From Oceanobacillus massiliensis str. N'diop (GTDB taxonomy: Bacteria > Bacillota > Bacilli > Bacillales > Amphibacillaceae), in contig NZ_HE610976.1 of assembly GCF_000285495.1 (NCBI RefSeq), positions 325,256 through 389,255 of the forward strand: a DNA stretch of 64,000 nucleotides, written 5' to 3'. The notes under the pieces are model-generated. The model searched no databases. It saw only the letters and a program-made list of their open reading frames with translations, and was not told the origin of the DNA. Shown here piece after piece: positions 49,038-57,907 of the stretch (position 1 is the first letter of the stretch; the number at the start of each line of letters is the position of its first letter). The position numbers were made by a program, and so were the translations under genes.

Positions 49038-49991
49038 TTAAAGAACTGGAAGATGATCAAGAAAATTCTGGCGGGCAAATCCCCTTACTTCATCCTCCGA
49101 ATAGAATTTAAGCAGTTCATTGATCAGATTTTGATAGTCGGATGCATTTTCCAGATTGCTGATAAAGCTGCTGATGCCATCAAAATCCGAGCCAAATCCA
49201 ATCTGTTTCACTCCACCCAATGAACAAATATGCTCAATATGCTTCATGAAATCGGATATGGAAGCCGTCTCGCTATCTTCATTAATAAAGGGAGGATTAA
49301 ATACGACATGAATCAGACCATTTTTAGCCAACATGGCTTTTATTTGGTCATCATACAGATTCCGAGGATGCTCACATATTGCACGCGCATTGGAATGGCT
49401 TGCTATCGGATAATCCGAAAGCTCTATTATATCCCAGAAACCATTTACCGTAGAATGGGAAACATCGGTAAAAACTCCATGCTGATTATTCAGTTTCACT
49501 ACCTCTTTACCGAGCAGCGTCAATCCGCCTCCACGGGGCTCTCCTGCCCCATCAGCACAAAGGTTGGCATTATTCCAAGTTAAGCCGATTGAAAGTACGC
49601 CGAGACGGTATAGCTGTCGCAGCTTCATCAGGTCATTCCCGAACGCATCCGCCCCCTCAAGCGTTAATACCGCTCCGATTTCGCCATCGGTCAGTCCATT
49701 CAGATCCTGCCAGCTTCGAATATGCTTCATTTCAGGATTCTTTCCGATAACCTCTGTATAAAATAAATCAATCTGTTCCAATGCATGCTGCCATTTCTCA
49801 TCAGATGGCACATCCGGATCGATAAAAATAGCAAAAAACTGTGTCATGACATTCCCCTGCTTTAACCGTTCCAGATTTGTATCAAGAGCTTCCGCGTTCC
49901 TGAAATGCATTGGCAGCTTATACCCATACTGCCCTCTTTTAGCAAACTGCAATTTCATAAGTCCGTCACAATGTGTATCAATTATTTTCAT
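49038..49991 (-). CDS. Dipeptidase, peptidase family M19
   Basis: A 317-residue amidohydrolase-fold metallopeptidase (renal/membrane dipeptidase family) that cleaves dipeptides, often with a D-residue at the C-terminal side. The N-terminal metal motif is DTHCDG (H-x-D type). The bridging Glu lies in LTLEGADAFG, His in FTDVSHSTVNGF and SHSNARAI. The C-terminal block is QIGFGSDFDGI. No signal peptide. I start at the ATG at 49991, where the family begins; AGGGGAG lies ten bases upstream. It could process imported or cell-wall dipeptides. Confidence 0.92.
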   Translation of the reverse strand: MKIIDTHCDGLMKLQFAKRGQYGYKLPMHFRNAEALDTNLERLKQGNVMTQFFAIFIDPDVPSDEKWQHALEQIDLFYTEVIGKNPEMKHIRSWQDLNGLTDGEIGAVLTLEGADAFGNDLMKLRQLYRLGVLSIGLTWNNANLCADGAGEPRGGGLTLLGKEVVKLNNQHGVFTDVSHSTVNGFWDIIELSDYPIASHSNARAICEHPRNLYDDQIKAMLAKNGLIHVVFNPPFINEDSETASISDFMKHIEHICSLGGVKQIGFGSDFDGISSFISNLENASDYQNLINELLKFYSEDEVRGFARQNFLDHLPVL

Positions 49992-50073
49992 TCTGACCGC
50001 TCCCCTTTTTCTATAGTTTACCATGCATGATAAAATTTTCCCATAAACCTCCTGCAGGCATTCAATATAAAGC

Positions 50074-50107
50074 AAAAAAAGCGAAGAGAACTTTTGTCAC
50101 TCTTCGC
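50074..50107 (-). terminator. Terminator of the acyl-CoA synthetase gene
   Basis: The stem GCGAAGAG/CTCTTCGC is followed on the minus strand by TTTTTTTGC, nine bases after the stop codon. Confidence 0.82.
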
Positions 50108-50115
50108 CTTCTTCT

Positions 50116-51696
50116 TTACTTATTTAAATTCGCTTCACGTTGCCTCAGTTCGATCCGGCGAATCTTCCCGGATGATGTCTTCGGCAGTTCATCGATAAAC
50201 TCAATCTTACGGGGATACTTATATGGTGCCGTAAGCTTTTTGGCATGGTTTTGCAGTTCTTTCACTAAGTCTGGATTGTTTGCTTCGGCGTTGCTCTGCA
50301 ATACGATATATGCTTTTACAACATTGCCGCGAACGTCATCAGGAGATGCTACGACGGCGCATTCCTTTACAGCAGGGTGCTTTACTAATGCATCCTCCAC
50401 TTCGAAAGGTCCAATCGTATATCCGGAGCTGACAATAATATCATCATTTCTCCCCTCAAACCAGAAATAACCTTCTTCATCCATTGAAGCCTGGTCACCG
50501 GTAACATAGAAGTCCCCTCTTTGCGACTTCTGTGTCCGCTCCGGATCCTTATAATAGGCTTTGAACAATGCAGGGGTATCCAGCGGAATCGCAATGTCGC
50601 CGACCTTTCCAGCCGGAACTGGATTGCAGTCCTCATCAATCAATTGTACATTGTTGCCTGGTGTTGGTTTTCCCATCGATCCTGGTTTTACCTTCATTCC
50701 TTTTAAGAATCCGAGCAGCAATGTATTTTCTGTTTGACCATAACCATCCCTAACCGTTACATCAAAGTATTTTTCAAATTGATCAATCACTTCACGGTTT
50801 AATGGCTCACCGGCAGATACAGCACTATGCAATTCCGGCAAATGATAGTCCGATAGATTATCCAGCTTCGCCATCAGACGATATTCGGTCGGCGTACAGC
50901 AGAAGACATTCACCTTATTATCCTGCAATAAGCTTAGATATTTTTTCGGATCGAATCTTCCATTATAGACAAATCCGGTAGCTCCTGAGCCAAGTACGGA
51001 AAGAAAAGGACTCCACACCCATTTCTGCCATCCGGGAGCGGCAGTCGCCCAAACTGCATCTCCCTCACGAATGCTTAACCAGTTTGCCGGTGCTGTCCTC
51101 ATATGGGCATATCCCCAGCCATGTGTATGCATAACAGCCTTCGGATTCCCAGTCGTCCCGGAAGTATATGGCAAGAAGGCGATATCGTCCCGTTTTGTGG
51201 AGACGATATCAAGCTGATCGGATGCAGATTGCTTCAGTTTATCCAGCTGATTCCAGCCGTCGGTCATTCCGCCAACAGAGAATTTGACCAAGTCATCATA
51301 CTCTTTAATCCCTTCGAACTGTTCGGTATAGTCACCGTAGCTAACAACTCCATTAACTTCCCCATGTGTGATACGATATTGCAAATCCTTTGTACGGAAC
51401 ATTTCTGAACAGGGGATGATGACGATTCCTGTTTTCAGAGCAGCCAGGTACACTTCGTAGGTTTCTATAAGGCGAGGCATCATGACGAGTAATTTGTCGC
51501 CGCGTTTCAGCCCCTTTTCTATAAATAAATTACCAATCTGATTAGCATTTTTTATGAGTCTTTCATATGTGACTTCTTTCCTGTTTCCGGATTCATCTTC
51601 CCAAATAACGGCATGTCTGTCCACATCTTTGGCATACTTTTCAATTTCCATGACTATATTGTATTCCTCTGGAGCGATTAAAGCCTCTCTATTCAT
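50116..51696 (-). CDS. Acyl-CoA synthetase, medium-chain (MACS/YtcI type)
   Basis: A 526-residue AMP-forming ligase that activates a carboxylic acid through an acyl-AMP to acyl-CoA. The P-loop YTSGTTGNPKAVMHTH is near residue 177. GYGQTENTLLLG, the TGDQASMDEEGYFWFEGR block and the C-terminal catalytic lysine in PKTSSGKIRR are all present. It resembles medium-chain and Bacillus YtcI enzymes rather than acetyl-CoA synthetase (which is longer). GGGAGG lies nine bases before the ATG at 51696. It is divergent from the TPR gene. Confidence 0.9.
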   Translation of the reverse strand: MNREALIAPEEYNIVMEIEKYAKDVDRHAVIWEDESGNRKEVTYERLIKNANQIGNLFIEKGLKRGDKLLVMMPRLIETYEVYLAALKTGIVIIPCSEMFRTKDLQYRITHGEVNGVVSYGDYTEQFEGIKEYDDLVKFSVGGMTDGWNQLDKLKQSASDQLDIVSTKRDDIAFLPYTSGTTGNPKAVMHTHGWGYAHMRTAPANWLSIREGDAVWATAAPGWQKWVWSPFLSVLGSGATGFVYNGRFDPKKYLSLLQDNKVNVFCCTPTEYRLMAKLDNLSDYHLPELHSAVSAGEPLNREVIDQFEKYFDVTVRDGYGQTENTLLLGFLKGMKVKPGSMGKPTPGNNVQLIDEDCNPVPAGKVGDIAIPLDTPALFKAYYKDPERTQKSQRGDFYVTGDQASMDEEGYFWFEGRNDDIIVSSGYTIGPFEVEDALVKHPAVKECAVVASPDDVRGNVVKAYIVLQSNAEANNPDLVKELQNHAKKLTAPYKYPRKIEFIDELPKTSSGKIRRIELRQREANLNK

Positions 51697-51826
51697 TTGA
51701 TTCATCCTCCCATTTAGTACCAGGTTCTATATTTAGATAATTATATCAGATATCAATAAATTGACAAACATCTTAGCTCGGTTAATTTTTTTATGTTATG
51801 ATATATATATTAACAAGGAGGAATTT

Positions 51827-53200
51827 ATGATGAAAAGAAATCAATTCCAAATCCAAGCAGATAAGAAGAACCTTCTTTTGACAGCCGAACAGCTTGTTTT
51901 CTACAAACAAAGCAAAGTTCTTGAAGCAACCGATAAGAACGGTAGCTACTACTATTTGATTTTTTATAAGAATGATTTTATCAATGGCATAAAAAGAAAC
52001 CAGATTAAAATAAATTCCCACATCCACCATGCTTTTACAAAAGGAATCCACTTCGACGGCGATCATCCGATTGCCAGAAAACTGCTGCAGAATCAGAAAA
52101 CTTTTCATCTCATTTCCATTAATCAGCTTTATAAAAGCATTCAAAAATCCTATTCCAAGTTAGAAACTGCTTTGCTCCTTTCCTACTTCGATTCATTTAC
52201 CAAAACAGGATCCATCCAAAAATTATTTAAACGCACCTTTTACGAATACCGCAGAAACGGTCAAAACTTTATCGCTTACCAACTATTAAAGACCTATAGC
52301 AATACACATCACGAAACTAAATTTATCCATAATATGATGAATGACCTACAGCTTCAAAATTATAAAGCGTTATATCAAGACATAGAAAAAGTATACGAGA
52401 AAGATCCGATTTATTTTGAAGCTTCAGCCTCTGACCAATCCTATAAAGGTAAATATAGTGAACTCCTATATCAACTGTACCAAGAACAGAATCGCACCCT
52501 CGATGAACTTGCCATCAGAACAGTACGGCTTAATCGAAAGTTTTCCAAATCAAATTTTGACGCTATCCTCTCTATATTGAATGACTTCCAATTGGAAGAT
52601 CAAATCCAATATTTACAGCAAATAAAGCAAAATACGGACGTCACTGAACATGTAATGAAGCTGCTTGTGGCATCAGAACGCGCCAATGATATCGCTAAAT
52701 TTATAATGGCAACCGACTATATTCCCAGCGGAGATCAGATGGAACTGGTCACGAAAAGCTTTGAAGATGCGGATGCCAATGTCATATCTTCCTATTTTGA
52801 TGAATCCGCTCAGAGACTATTGCAGCTATCCGAAAAAAATGCCGTTCTATTGGAGAAGCTTGTTACTCCATTTGTTTCCGCGTTCCTGCAGGATTATGAG
52901 CTCCGTAATATTCTAGAGTGGCTGAAGCCTTTCCGCACAGCCGGAGTCAGCCTTCCAATTGAAAGAAAACTATTGAAGATGAAAGCAATGACAGATGATC
53001 CCGATCAGCAATTCGCACTCGGGGAAATGTATGTTCAATTCGACCAGCTGGAAAAATCAATTGACTGCTTTAAGTGGGAAATGGAATTGCATCCGGAAGA
53101 CCGCAATCCAGTAACCTATTTATCCAAGATTTATCAGCAGCTCGGGGACAAAGATGAAGCATCTGCATACCAGCAGCTGTTGATACAGATGAGCAGGTAA
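51827..53200 (+). CDS. Protein of unknown function with C-terminal tetratricopeptide-like repeats, 457 aa
   Basis: A 457-residue, Gln/Lys-rich, helical and probably cytoplasmic protein. The N-terminal part (about 1-90) looks beta-rich (FQIQADKKNLLLTAEQLVFYK, then GSYYYLIFYKND). The rest is helical, and the C-terminal 60 residues fit tetratricopeptide repeats (FALGEMYVQFDQLEKSIDCF, then NPVTYLSKIYQQLGDKDEASAY). TPR proteins act as scaffolds. AAGGAGG precedes the ATG. I do not recognise the family; it shares its upstream region with the acyl-CoA synthetase gene. Confidence 0.8.
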   Translation: MMKRNQFQIQADKKNLLLTAEQLVFYKQSKVLEATDKNGSYYYLIFYKNDFINGIKRNQIKINSHIHHAFTKGIHFDGDHPIARKLLQNQKTFHLISINQLYKSIQKSYSKLETALLLSYFDSFTKTGSIQKLFKRTFYEYRRNGQNFIAYQLLKTYSNTHHETKFIHNMMNDLQLQNYKALYQDIEKVYEKDPIYFEASASDQSYKGKYSELLYQLYQEQNRTLDELAIRTVRLNRKFSKSNFDAILSILNDFQLEDQIQYLQQIKQNTDVTEHVMKLLVASERANDIAKFIMATDYIPSGDQMELVTKSFEDADANVISSYFDESAQRLLQLSEKNAVLLEKLVTPFVSAFLQDYELRNILEWLKPFRTAGVSLPIERKLLKMKAMTDDPDQQFALGEMYVQFDQLEKSIDCFKWEMELHPEDRNPVTYLSKIYQQLGDKDEASAYQQLLIQMSR

Positions 53201-53210
53201 CCTTGCATTG

Positions 53211-53305
53211 GAGCTCCCATTTAATCGGGAGCAGGTTTCACTATATGGGTATGATAAAAACCGTTTGCAGCTAGGTAAATTTACCAGCATACGAACGGCT
53301 TTTCT
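53211..53305. terminator. Two hairpins downstream of the TPR gene
   Basis: GCTCCC/GGGAGC (53212-53232) with a short T-rich tail is followed by a longer hairpin with CCGTT/GAACGG and GGTAAATTTACC at its top, ending in TTTTCTTTTCTTTT (53255-53305). The second is the stronger terminator on the plus strand. Confidence 0.65.
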
Positions 53306-53326
53306 TTTCTTTTCCTATTCTATTAC

Positions 53327-53593
53327 TTATCCCATTTCTGTTTTCAGCTGTTCTTGAGACAATACCTCATTCATACTTCCTGTACGATATCCCTTTAAGT
53401 CAAGTGATACATAATCAAAGCCAAGTTTGATCAGAAAAAGCTCTGTCATTTACCTGATTAACCTTCTCACGATCAATTTTAGTTCCATAAAGGAATCTCG
53501 ATGCCAGGCCACTCCTCCAGAGAAGGCTATTAGCACACGTCCCATATCAGATAAAATTTCCCCGAGCTTTTCATTTTTCGCATTTAATTCCAT
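53327..53593 (-). pseudogene. larE: larE remnant (ATP-dependent sacrificial sulfur transferase), heavily deleted
   Basis: LarE helps make the nickel-pincer cofactor of lactate racemase and is normally about 270 residues. Here only 267 bases remain. The start MELNAKNEKLGEILSDMGRV, then LIAFSGGV, is the N-terminal PP-loop and breaks before the DSS of SGGVDSS. Next, in another frame, comes LASRFLYGTKIDREKVNQ, matching the LASRFPYGT region. Then, again shifted, comes LGFDYVSLDLKGYRTGSMNE, the C-terminal end, and a stop. So at least two internal deletions have joined three true pieces. Inactive. No larA, larB or larC is in the window. Confidence 0.85.
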
Positions 53594-53730
53594 GGATTTC
53601 TACTCACTTTTTTATGTCTATTTCACGAACAGCAAAACAACTTACTGACTTTTCAAATGATTACTTCTTATTATTAAGGGAACGGTCCAACTAAATAGCT
53701 GTCAATTATAAAACTGTTTTTTCCAAAAGG

Positions 53731-53760
53731 TTGACAAATCATGATAATCGTACATAATAT
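53731..53760 (+). promoter_or_regulatory. Promoter of the nitrate/sulfonate-type ABC operon
   Basis: A perfect -35 TTGACA (53731-53736) with a -10 CATAAT (spacing 16) or TAATAT (spacing 18) by 53760. Behind it an inverted repeat TTAATCC/GGATTAA (53769-53795) may be an operator. Confidence 0.6.
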
Positions 53761-53848
53761 AATTTATATTAATCCCATTAAATAACTAGGATTAAATCCA
53801 GGTATATAAACATACTTATCTATATTAACATTCAGGGAGGTGAATTCA

Positions 53849-54646
53849 TTGTTTCTTAAGATGGATAATGTAGGAAAATACTTTCACAATGAAGAAAAAC
53901 AAAGCACATTTGAAGTGTTTTCCGGTATTGATATTTCGGTTGAGGAGAATCAATTCGTATCGATACTCGGACCATCCGGCTGCGGGAAGTCAACTCTACT
54001 TTCAATGGTAGCGGGACTCGAGCCAGCTTCCGAGGGTGAGATGATACTTGAAGGGAAAGAAATAAAACAGCCCGGTCCGGACCGAGGCATGGTTTTCCAG
54101 CAGCCCGCCCTCTTTCCATGGCTCAATGTTCGCGATAATGTTACGTTTCCATTAAAGGGAAAAATGAGCAGGACCGAGGCAAACAAACAGGCTGATCACT
54201 ATTTGAAAATGGTCCAGCTCAGCAGGTTTAAAGAAAATTATATTTACGAATTATCCGGCGGCATGCAGCAGCGTGTGGCAATTGCCCGTGCTCTGGCAAT
54301 GGATCCGAAAATATTGCTGATGGATGAGCCATTTGGCGCTCTCGATGAGCAAACAAGATATATCATGCATGATGAATTGATGAAAATCTGGCAGGAAACA
54401 AAGAAAACCATTCTGTTTGTGACACACAGCATCCAGGAAGCTATCAAACTATCAGACCGGATTATCGTTATGGGAACACGGCCCGGACGTATCATTGCAG
54501 ATATAACAGTAGATATAGCCAGACCTAGGAAACGCGGAATCCTGGAAGCAATCGAACTGGAAGAACGAATTATGGGACTGCTTGAAGGGGAAATAAATAA
54601 AGTCTTAAAGGAAGAGTTGACTAATGAAGTGGAATTTACTCGTTAA
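53849..54646 (+). CDS. ABC transporter ATP-binding protein, nitrate/sulfonate/taurine type, TTG start
   Basis: A 265-residue ATPase of the SsuB/TauB/NrtD group that drives uptake of oxyanions, sulfonates or pyrimidine precursors. Walker A GPSGCGKST, LSGGMQQRVAIARAL and Walker B LLMDEPFGALDEQTR are present. The start is a TTG at 53849 because GGGAGGTGA lies five to seven bases before it. First gene of a three-gene operon; it overlaps the permease by 23 bases. Confidence 0.88.
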   Translation: MFLKMDNVGKYFHNEEKQSTFEVFSGIDISVEENQFVSILGPSGCGKSTLLSMVAGLEPASEGEMILEGKEIKQPGPDRGMVFQQPALFPWLNVRDNVTFPLKGKMSRTEANKQADHYLKMVQLSRFKENYIYELSGGMQQRVAIARALAMDPKILLMDEPFGALDEQTRYIMHDELMKIWQETKKTILFVTHSIQEAIKLSDRIIVMGTRPGRIIADITVDIARPRKRGILEAIELEERIMGLLEGEINKVLKEELTNEVEFTR

Positions 54647-55379
54647 ACGAACCATCTTTTTAATCGCAATGGTTGGAATATGGCAGCTGATTTATTCGTT
54701 AAATATTTTTGCAGCAATCATTTTTCCATCGCCGACTAAAGTATTCGGTGCTTTATATGAAGGATTTGCAAGTGGCGATTTCCTGATTGCCCTGGGTGCA
54801 AGCTTTAAGCATTTATTCAGCGGGCTTTTGCTAGCGATTCTGATTGGGACACTTATCGGAGTTATCCTTGGTAAATCCAGGCAGGCTGACGAAACAGCAG
54901 GCATGTATCTCATTGCCCTGCAAAGTATCCCGAGTATTGTATGGGTGCCTTTGGCAATCATGATTTTCGGTTTCTCAGAGATGGCTGTCGTATCTGTCAT
55001 TGTACTCGGCGGTACATTCGTTATGGCATTGAATGTCAGAACAGCAATTCGGAATGTCCCCCCACAATTGGTGCGTGCCGCAAAAACGATGGGTACAAGA
55101 GGATTTGCGTTATTCTTCCGAGTGGAAGTGCCTGCAAGCATCCCATATTTCATGTCCGGACTTCGGCTTGCCTGGGCATTCAGCTGGCGCGCATTGATGG
55201 CAGGTGAATTGCTTAGCAACGGCCCCGGATTAGGATACACCTTAAGCTATGCTCAGGATTATGCCCGGATGGATCAGGTTATTGCAATCATTATTATTAT
55301 TGGTGTCATTGGGGCAGTTGTCGATCATCTCGTATTCTCAAAACTAGAAAAAACCGTCATGAAAAGATGGGGCTATTAA
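54624..55379 (+). CDS. ABC transporter permease, nitrate/sulfonate/taurine type
   Basis: A 251-residue BPD-type permease with five or six membrane helices. The N-terminal helix (RTIFLIAMVGIWQLIYSL), FPSPTKVFGALYEG near residue 36, and the coupling EAA-like loop RAAKTMGTRGFALFFRVEVPASIPY are family features. It overlaps the ATPase gene by 23 bases. The 31-bp repeat follows its stop codon, before the binding-protein gene. Confidence 0.9.
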   Translation: MKWNLLVKRTIFLIAMVGIWQLIYSLNIFAAIIFPSPTKVFGALYEGFASGDFLIALGASFKHLFSGLLLAILIGTLIGVILGKSRQADETAGMYLIALQSIPSIVWVPLAIMIFGFSEMAVVSVIVLGGTFVMALNVRTAIRNVPPQLVRAAKTMGTRGFALFFRVEVPASIPYFMSGLRLAWAFSWRALMAGELLSNGPGLGYTLSYAQDYARMDQVIAIIIIIGVIGAVVDHLVFSKLEKTVMKRWGY

Positions 55380-55382
55380 TGA

Positions 55383-55413
55383 GGTGCCTGTCACTTCCCG
55401 AATTTTGTCGAAT
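55383..55413 (+). repeat. 31-bp dispersed repeat, copy 2 (inside the ABC operon)
   Basis: The same element as at 19950, sitting between the permease stop codon and the binding-protein gene. No disruption of either gene is visible. Confidence 0.9.
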
Positions 55414-55451
55414 TATATTCGTATTTCATAACTAGAAAGGATGTTAAAGAC

Positions 55452-56486
55452 ATGAGAAAAACAATCTTATTTATAGCTTTTGCTGCAATTGCCCTAGTGC
55501 TTGCAGCCTGTGGTGGAGCAAATGAAGGATCTAATTCAGACGGGGGTACCCCTGATGAAATCACAATCGGTTACTTCCCTAATATAAATCACGTTGCGGG
55601 AATGGTCGCTGAAGAAAAAGATTTATATTCGGAAAACTTCCCTGACGGAACAACCGTAAACTATCAATATTTCCCTGATGGATCATCATTCATGACCGCC
55701 CTTGCAGCAGGTGAGATCGAAGGAGGGCTTGTCGGACCAGGACCAGCCATGAACCATTTTACAAGTGGGTCTAAAGTTAATGTAGTTGCTGGCGGGTCAA
55801 CTGGGGGAACCGTAATCATGGCCAATAGTGATTCCGATATTGAAACACCGGAAGATTTGGCCGGCAAGACATTCATCTCACCTAAAGTGGGATGTACACA
55901 TGATGTCCAATTTGAAACATTGATGAGCGAAGAATACAATATGACTTCTGACCGTACTGGCGGGGAAATGAAACACGTAACCGGTGAACCAGCTACCTAC
56001 CATAGCATGTTTGAATCCGGAAAAGTAGATGCAGCAACCGTTCCTGAACCATGGGCATCAGTCATTGAAGAAGAAGGAAGCGGGAAAGTGCTGATCGATT
56101 CACCTGATGTGGCCTACGGCGAGACACTGCCGGCAGCTGTTTTCGTAACATCGCAGGACCTTGTCGATACGAACCCGGAACTGGTTCAGAAAATTGTTGA
56201 CGGCCATAAACAGGCAACTGAATTCATTGAAGAGAATCCAGAAGAGGCAAAAACGATTGCCAGTGAAAAAATTGAAGAAATCACCGGCCAGGCACTTTCT
56301 GCATCCGTCATCGACCGGGCCTGGGAACGTATAAATTTCACTTATGAAGTAGATAGCAGCGTTTTACAGGACTTTGCTGATTCTTCGTTTGAATTGGAAT
56401 TTTTGAAAGAAAAACCAAATCTTGATGGATTGGTCAACTCCAGTTTTATTGAGAGTGAAGTAGCTGAGGCAAGTGTAAGCAAGTAA
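55452..56486 (+). CDS. ABC transporter substrate-binding lipoprotein, NMT1/SsuA-like
   Basis: A 344-residue extracellular binding protein, lipid-anchored at Cys20 (LVLAAC), with a Gly/Ser/Asn-rich linker and the type-II periplasmic fold. Family signs are DEITIGYFPNINHVAGMVAEEK, a TALAAGEIEGGLVGPGPAM block, LAGKTFISPKVG and the ligand-loop ATVPEPWA. The ligand could be a sulfonate, nitrate or bicarbonate; sequence alone does not decide, and an aliphatic sulfonate is only a guess. It lies 72 bases after the permease, with the 31-bp repeat between. Confidence 0.88.
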   Translation: MRKTILFIAFAAIALVLAACGGANEGSNSDGGTPDEITIGYFPNINHVAGMVAEEKDLYSENFPDGTTVNYQYFPDGSSFMTALAAGEIEGGLVGPGPAMNHFTSGSKVNVVAGGSTGGTVIMANSDSDIETPEDLAGKTFISPKVGCTHDVQFETLMSEEYNMTSDRTGGEMKHVTGEPATYHSMFESGKVDAATVPEPWASVIEEEGSGKVLIDSPDVAYGETLPAAVFVTSQDLVDTNPELVQKIVDGHKQATEFIEENPEEAKTIASEKIEEITGQALSASVIDRAWERINFTYEVDSSVLQDFADSSFELEFLKEKPNLDGLVNSSFIESEVAEASVSK

Positions 56487-56522
56487 GATTGTACAGCCGG
56501 AACAATAGGTTTCTTTTAATCG

Positions 56523-56563
56523 AAAAATCCACGGAGCATGTTCAGATGTCTCGTGGATTTTTT
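56523..56563 (+). terminator. Terminator of the ABC operon
   Basis: The stem AAAAATCCACG/CGTGGATTTTTT is followed by TTTGCTTTTC, about 37 bases after the stop codon. Confidence 0.88.
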
Positions 56564-56691
56564 GCTTTTCATAAAAGGAGCGCCACCAGTCAATTTCACG
56601 CCTAGAGCGTGTCTCTCTTTTAGTTTAGTTATGAAAACTGGTGTAAAGCATCCTATATTTGGTAATATATAGAACAAGGAGTGTGGTTGTC

Positions 56692-57297
56692 TTGGCAAAT
56701 AAAAACAGACAGGAATTCAATGAGCAGGATTTCGAGAAAGCATACGACCAAGAAACAAGCAGAATTAATGCACAACTGGATGAAGAAATTTTATTTGCTA
56801 TGATCGGCGACGTCAATACCGGTAAATCTTCAACAATTAATAAACTTATTGGCGATGAGGTTGCCATGGTAGGGGCAAAACCGGGTGAAACCACTGGGAT
56901 TGACCGCTATATATATCGGGATAAAATCATTTTTGCAGATACACCTGGTCTGGATGATATTAATAATCGGAACTCCCAGGAAACCATGAAGTTTTATAAA
57001 AATGCAGACGTTATTTTATTTTTCCTGAATGCGGCCGGTACCGTTTTTTCAGAAGGGGAAAAGAAGTCATTTGAAATTATCTCGAAAGAAAATAAAAATA
57101 TCCTGTTTGTATTAAACAAAATTGATGCAGCAGATGACATACAAAGTCTCGTCAATTATGTAAAACAAAATACAGAAAATAAATACAATGTCATTCCAAT
57201 TTCGTCACGAACTGGCGAGAATATTGATAAACTGCGAAATGAGATTTTGGACATCCTAAAAAAAAGAATAAGGAAATCCAATTTGCCAGGCTCATGA
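56692..57297 (+). CDS. Ras-like GTPase, N-terminal part of a frameshifted GTPase-DUF697 protein
   Basis: A 201-residue Era/TrmE-type GTPase domain. The P-loop GDVNTGKSS is at residues 39-47. The G2 Thr lies in GETTGIDRY. G3 is DTPGLDD, G4 NKIDAAD and G5 ISSRTGEN. The start is a TTG with AAGGAGTG eight to ten bases upstream. The frame then ends in RIRKSNLPGS and a stop. A run of eight A (57258-57265) lies just before. With nine A the frame continues KKKNKEIQFARLMKAKSS into the downstream gene, giving one 334-residue protein of the known GTPase-DUF697 layout. So this is probably one gene broken by a one-base loss. Confidence 0.85.
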   Translation: MANKNRQEFNEQDFEKAYDQETSRINAQLDEEILFAMIGDVNTGKSSTINKLIGDEVAMVGAKPGETTGIDRYIYRDKIIFADTPGLDDINNRNSQETMKFYKNADVILFFLNAAGTVFSEGEKKSFEIISKENKNILFVLNKIDAADDIQSLVNYVKQNTENKYNVIPISSRTGENIDKLRNEILDILKKRIRKSNLPGS

Positions 57298-57695
57298 AGG
57301 CAAAATCTTCTACAGCCAATAAGTGGATCATAGCAGCTTCCGGTTCAGCAACAGCAGTTGGGGCTGCGCCATTGCCAGGCTCGGACTTTATTCCGCTTAC
57401 AGGGATTCAGGTTGGATTGATGGTCAAGCTGGCAGCATTATATGAAAAACCGCTTTCCAAAGAAAGGGCAAGGGAATTGACCATCGCGACGATCACTGGC
57501 AATATTGGTAAAACCTTGTTTCGTCAGGTTGTTAAATTCATTCCCGGAGCTGGATCCGTTGCCGGCGGAAGCATTGCAGGAGGAATGACATTAGCGCTCG
57601 GCTATGCCATCAAATACGCCTATGAAAATAACATTGAGCTTGATGCCAATTCATTAAAATCCCTGTACGACTACTTCAGAAAAAAAGACAAATAA
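57294..57695 (+). CDS. DUF697 domain, C-terminal part of a frameshifted GTPase-DUF697 protein
   Basis: A 133-residue frame with the DUF697 (YcjF-like) hydrophobic region: WIIAASGSATAVGA, LPGSDFIPLTGIQVGLMVKLAALY and a glycine-rich segment (FIPGAGSVAGGSIAGG) that probably enters or crosses the membrane. Its ATG overlaps the GTPase stop (ATGA), but no ribosome site precedes it. The frame also stays open upstream through KEIQFARLM, which looks like true coding sequence. I treat it as the tail of the same protein. If it is really separate, translational coupling would be needed. Confidence 0.75.
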   Translation: MKAKSSTANKWIIAASGSATAVGAAPLPGSDFIPLTGIQVGLMVKLAALYEKPLSKERARELTIATITGNIGKTLFRQVVKFIPGAGSVAGGSIAGGMTLALGYAIKYAYENNIELDANSLKSLYDYFRKKDK

Positions 57696-57707
57696 GATAA
57701 CAATCGA

Positions 57708-57738
57708 GGTGCCTGTCACTTCCCGAATTTTGTCGAAT
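57708..57738 (+). repeat. 31-bp dispersed repeat, copy 3
   Basis: Identical to the copies at 19950 and 55383, 13 bases after the end of the DUF697 frame. Confidence 0.9.
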
Positions 57739-57837
57739 AATATTTGCTGCGGAGAACAGCAATTACTGCCGGTTTTCGGCAGCAAAAGAGCTTGGTTAAA
57801 TTGTAACCGTACCTCCGTTGAAAAAAGTTAGATACTG

Positions 57838-57881
57838 AAAGGACATAACATATTTTATATGACCAATATGTTATGTCCTTT
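57838..57881. terminator. Terminator between DUF697 and the ClbS/DfsB-like gene
   Basis: A perfect 17-bp stem AAAGGACATAACATATT/AATATGTTATGTCCTTT with a 10-base loop between convergent genes. Confidence 0.82.
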
Positions 57882-57907
57882 CTAATCCAATAATCATATT
57901 CTGATAG

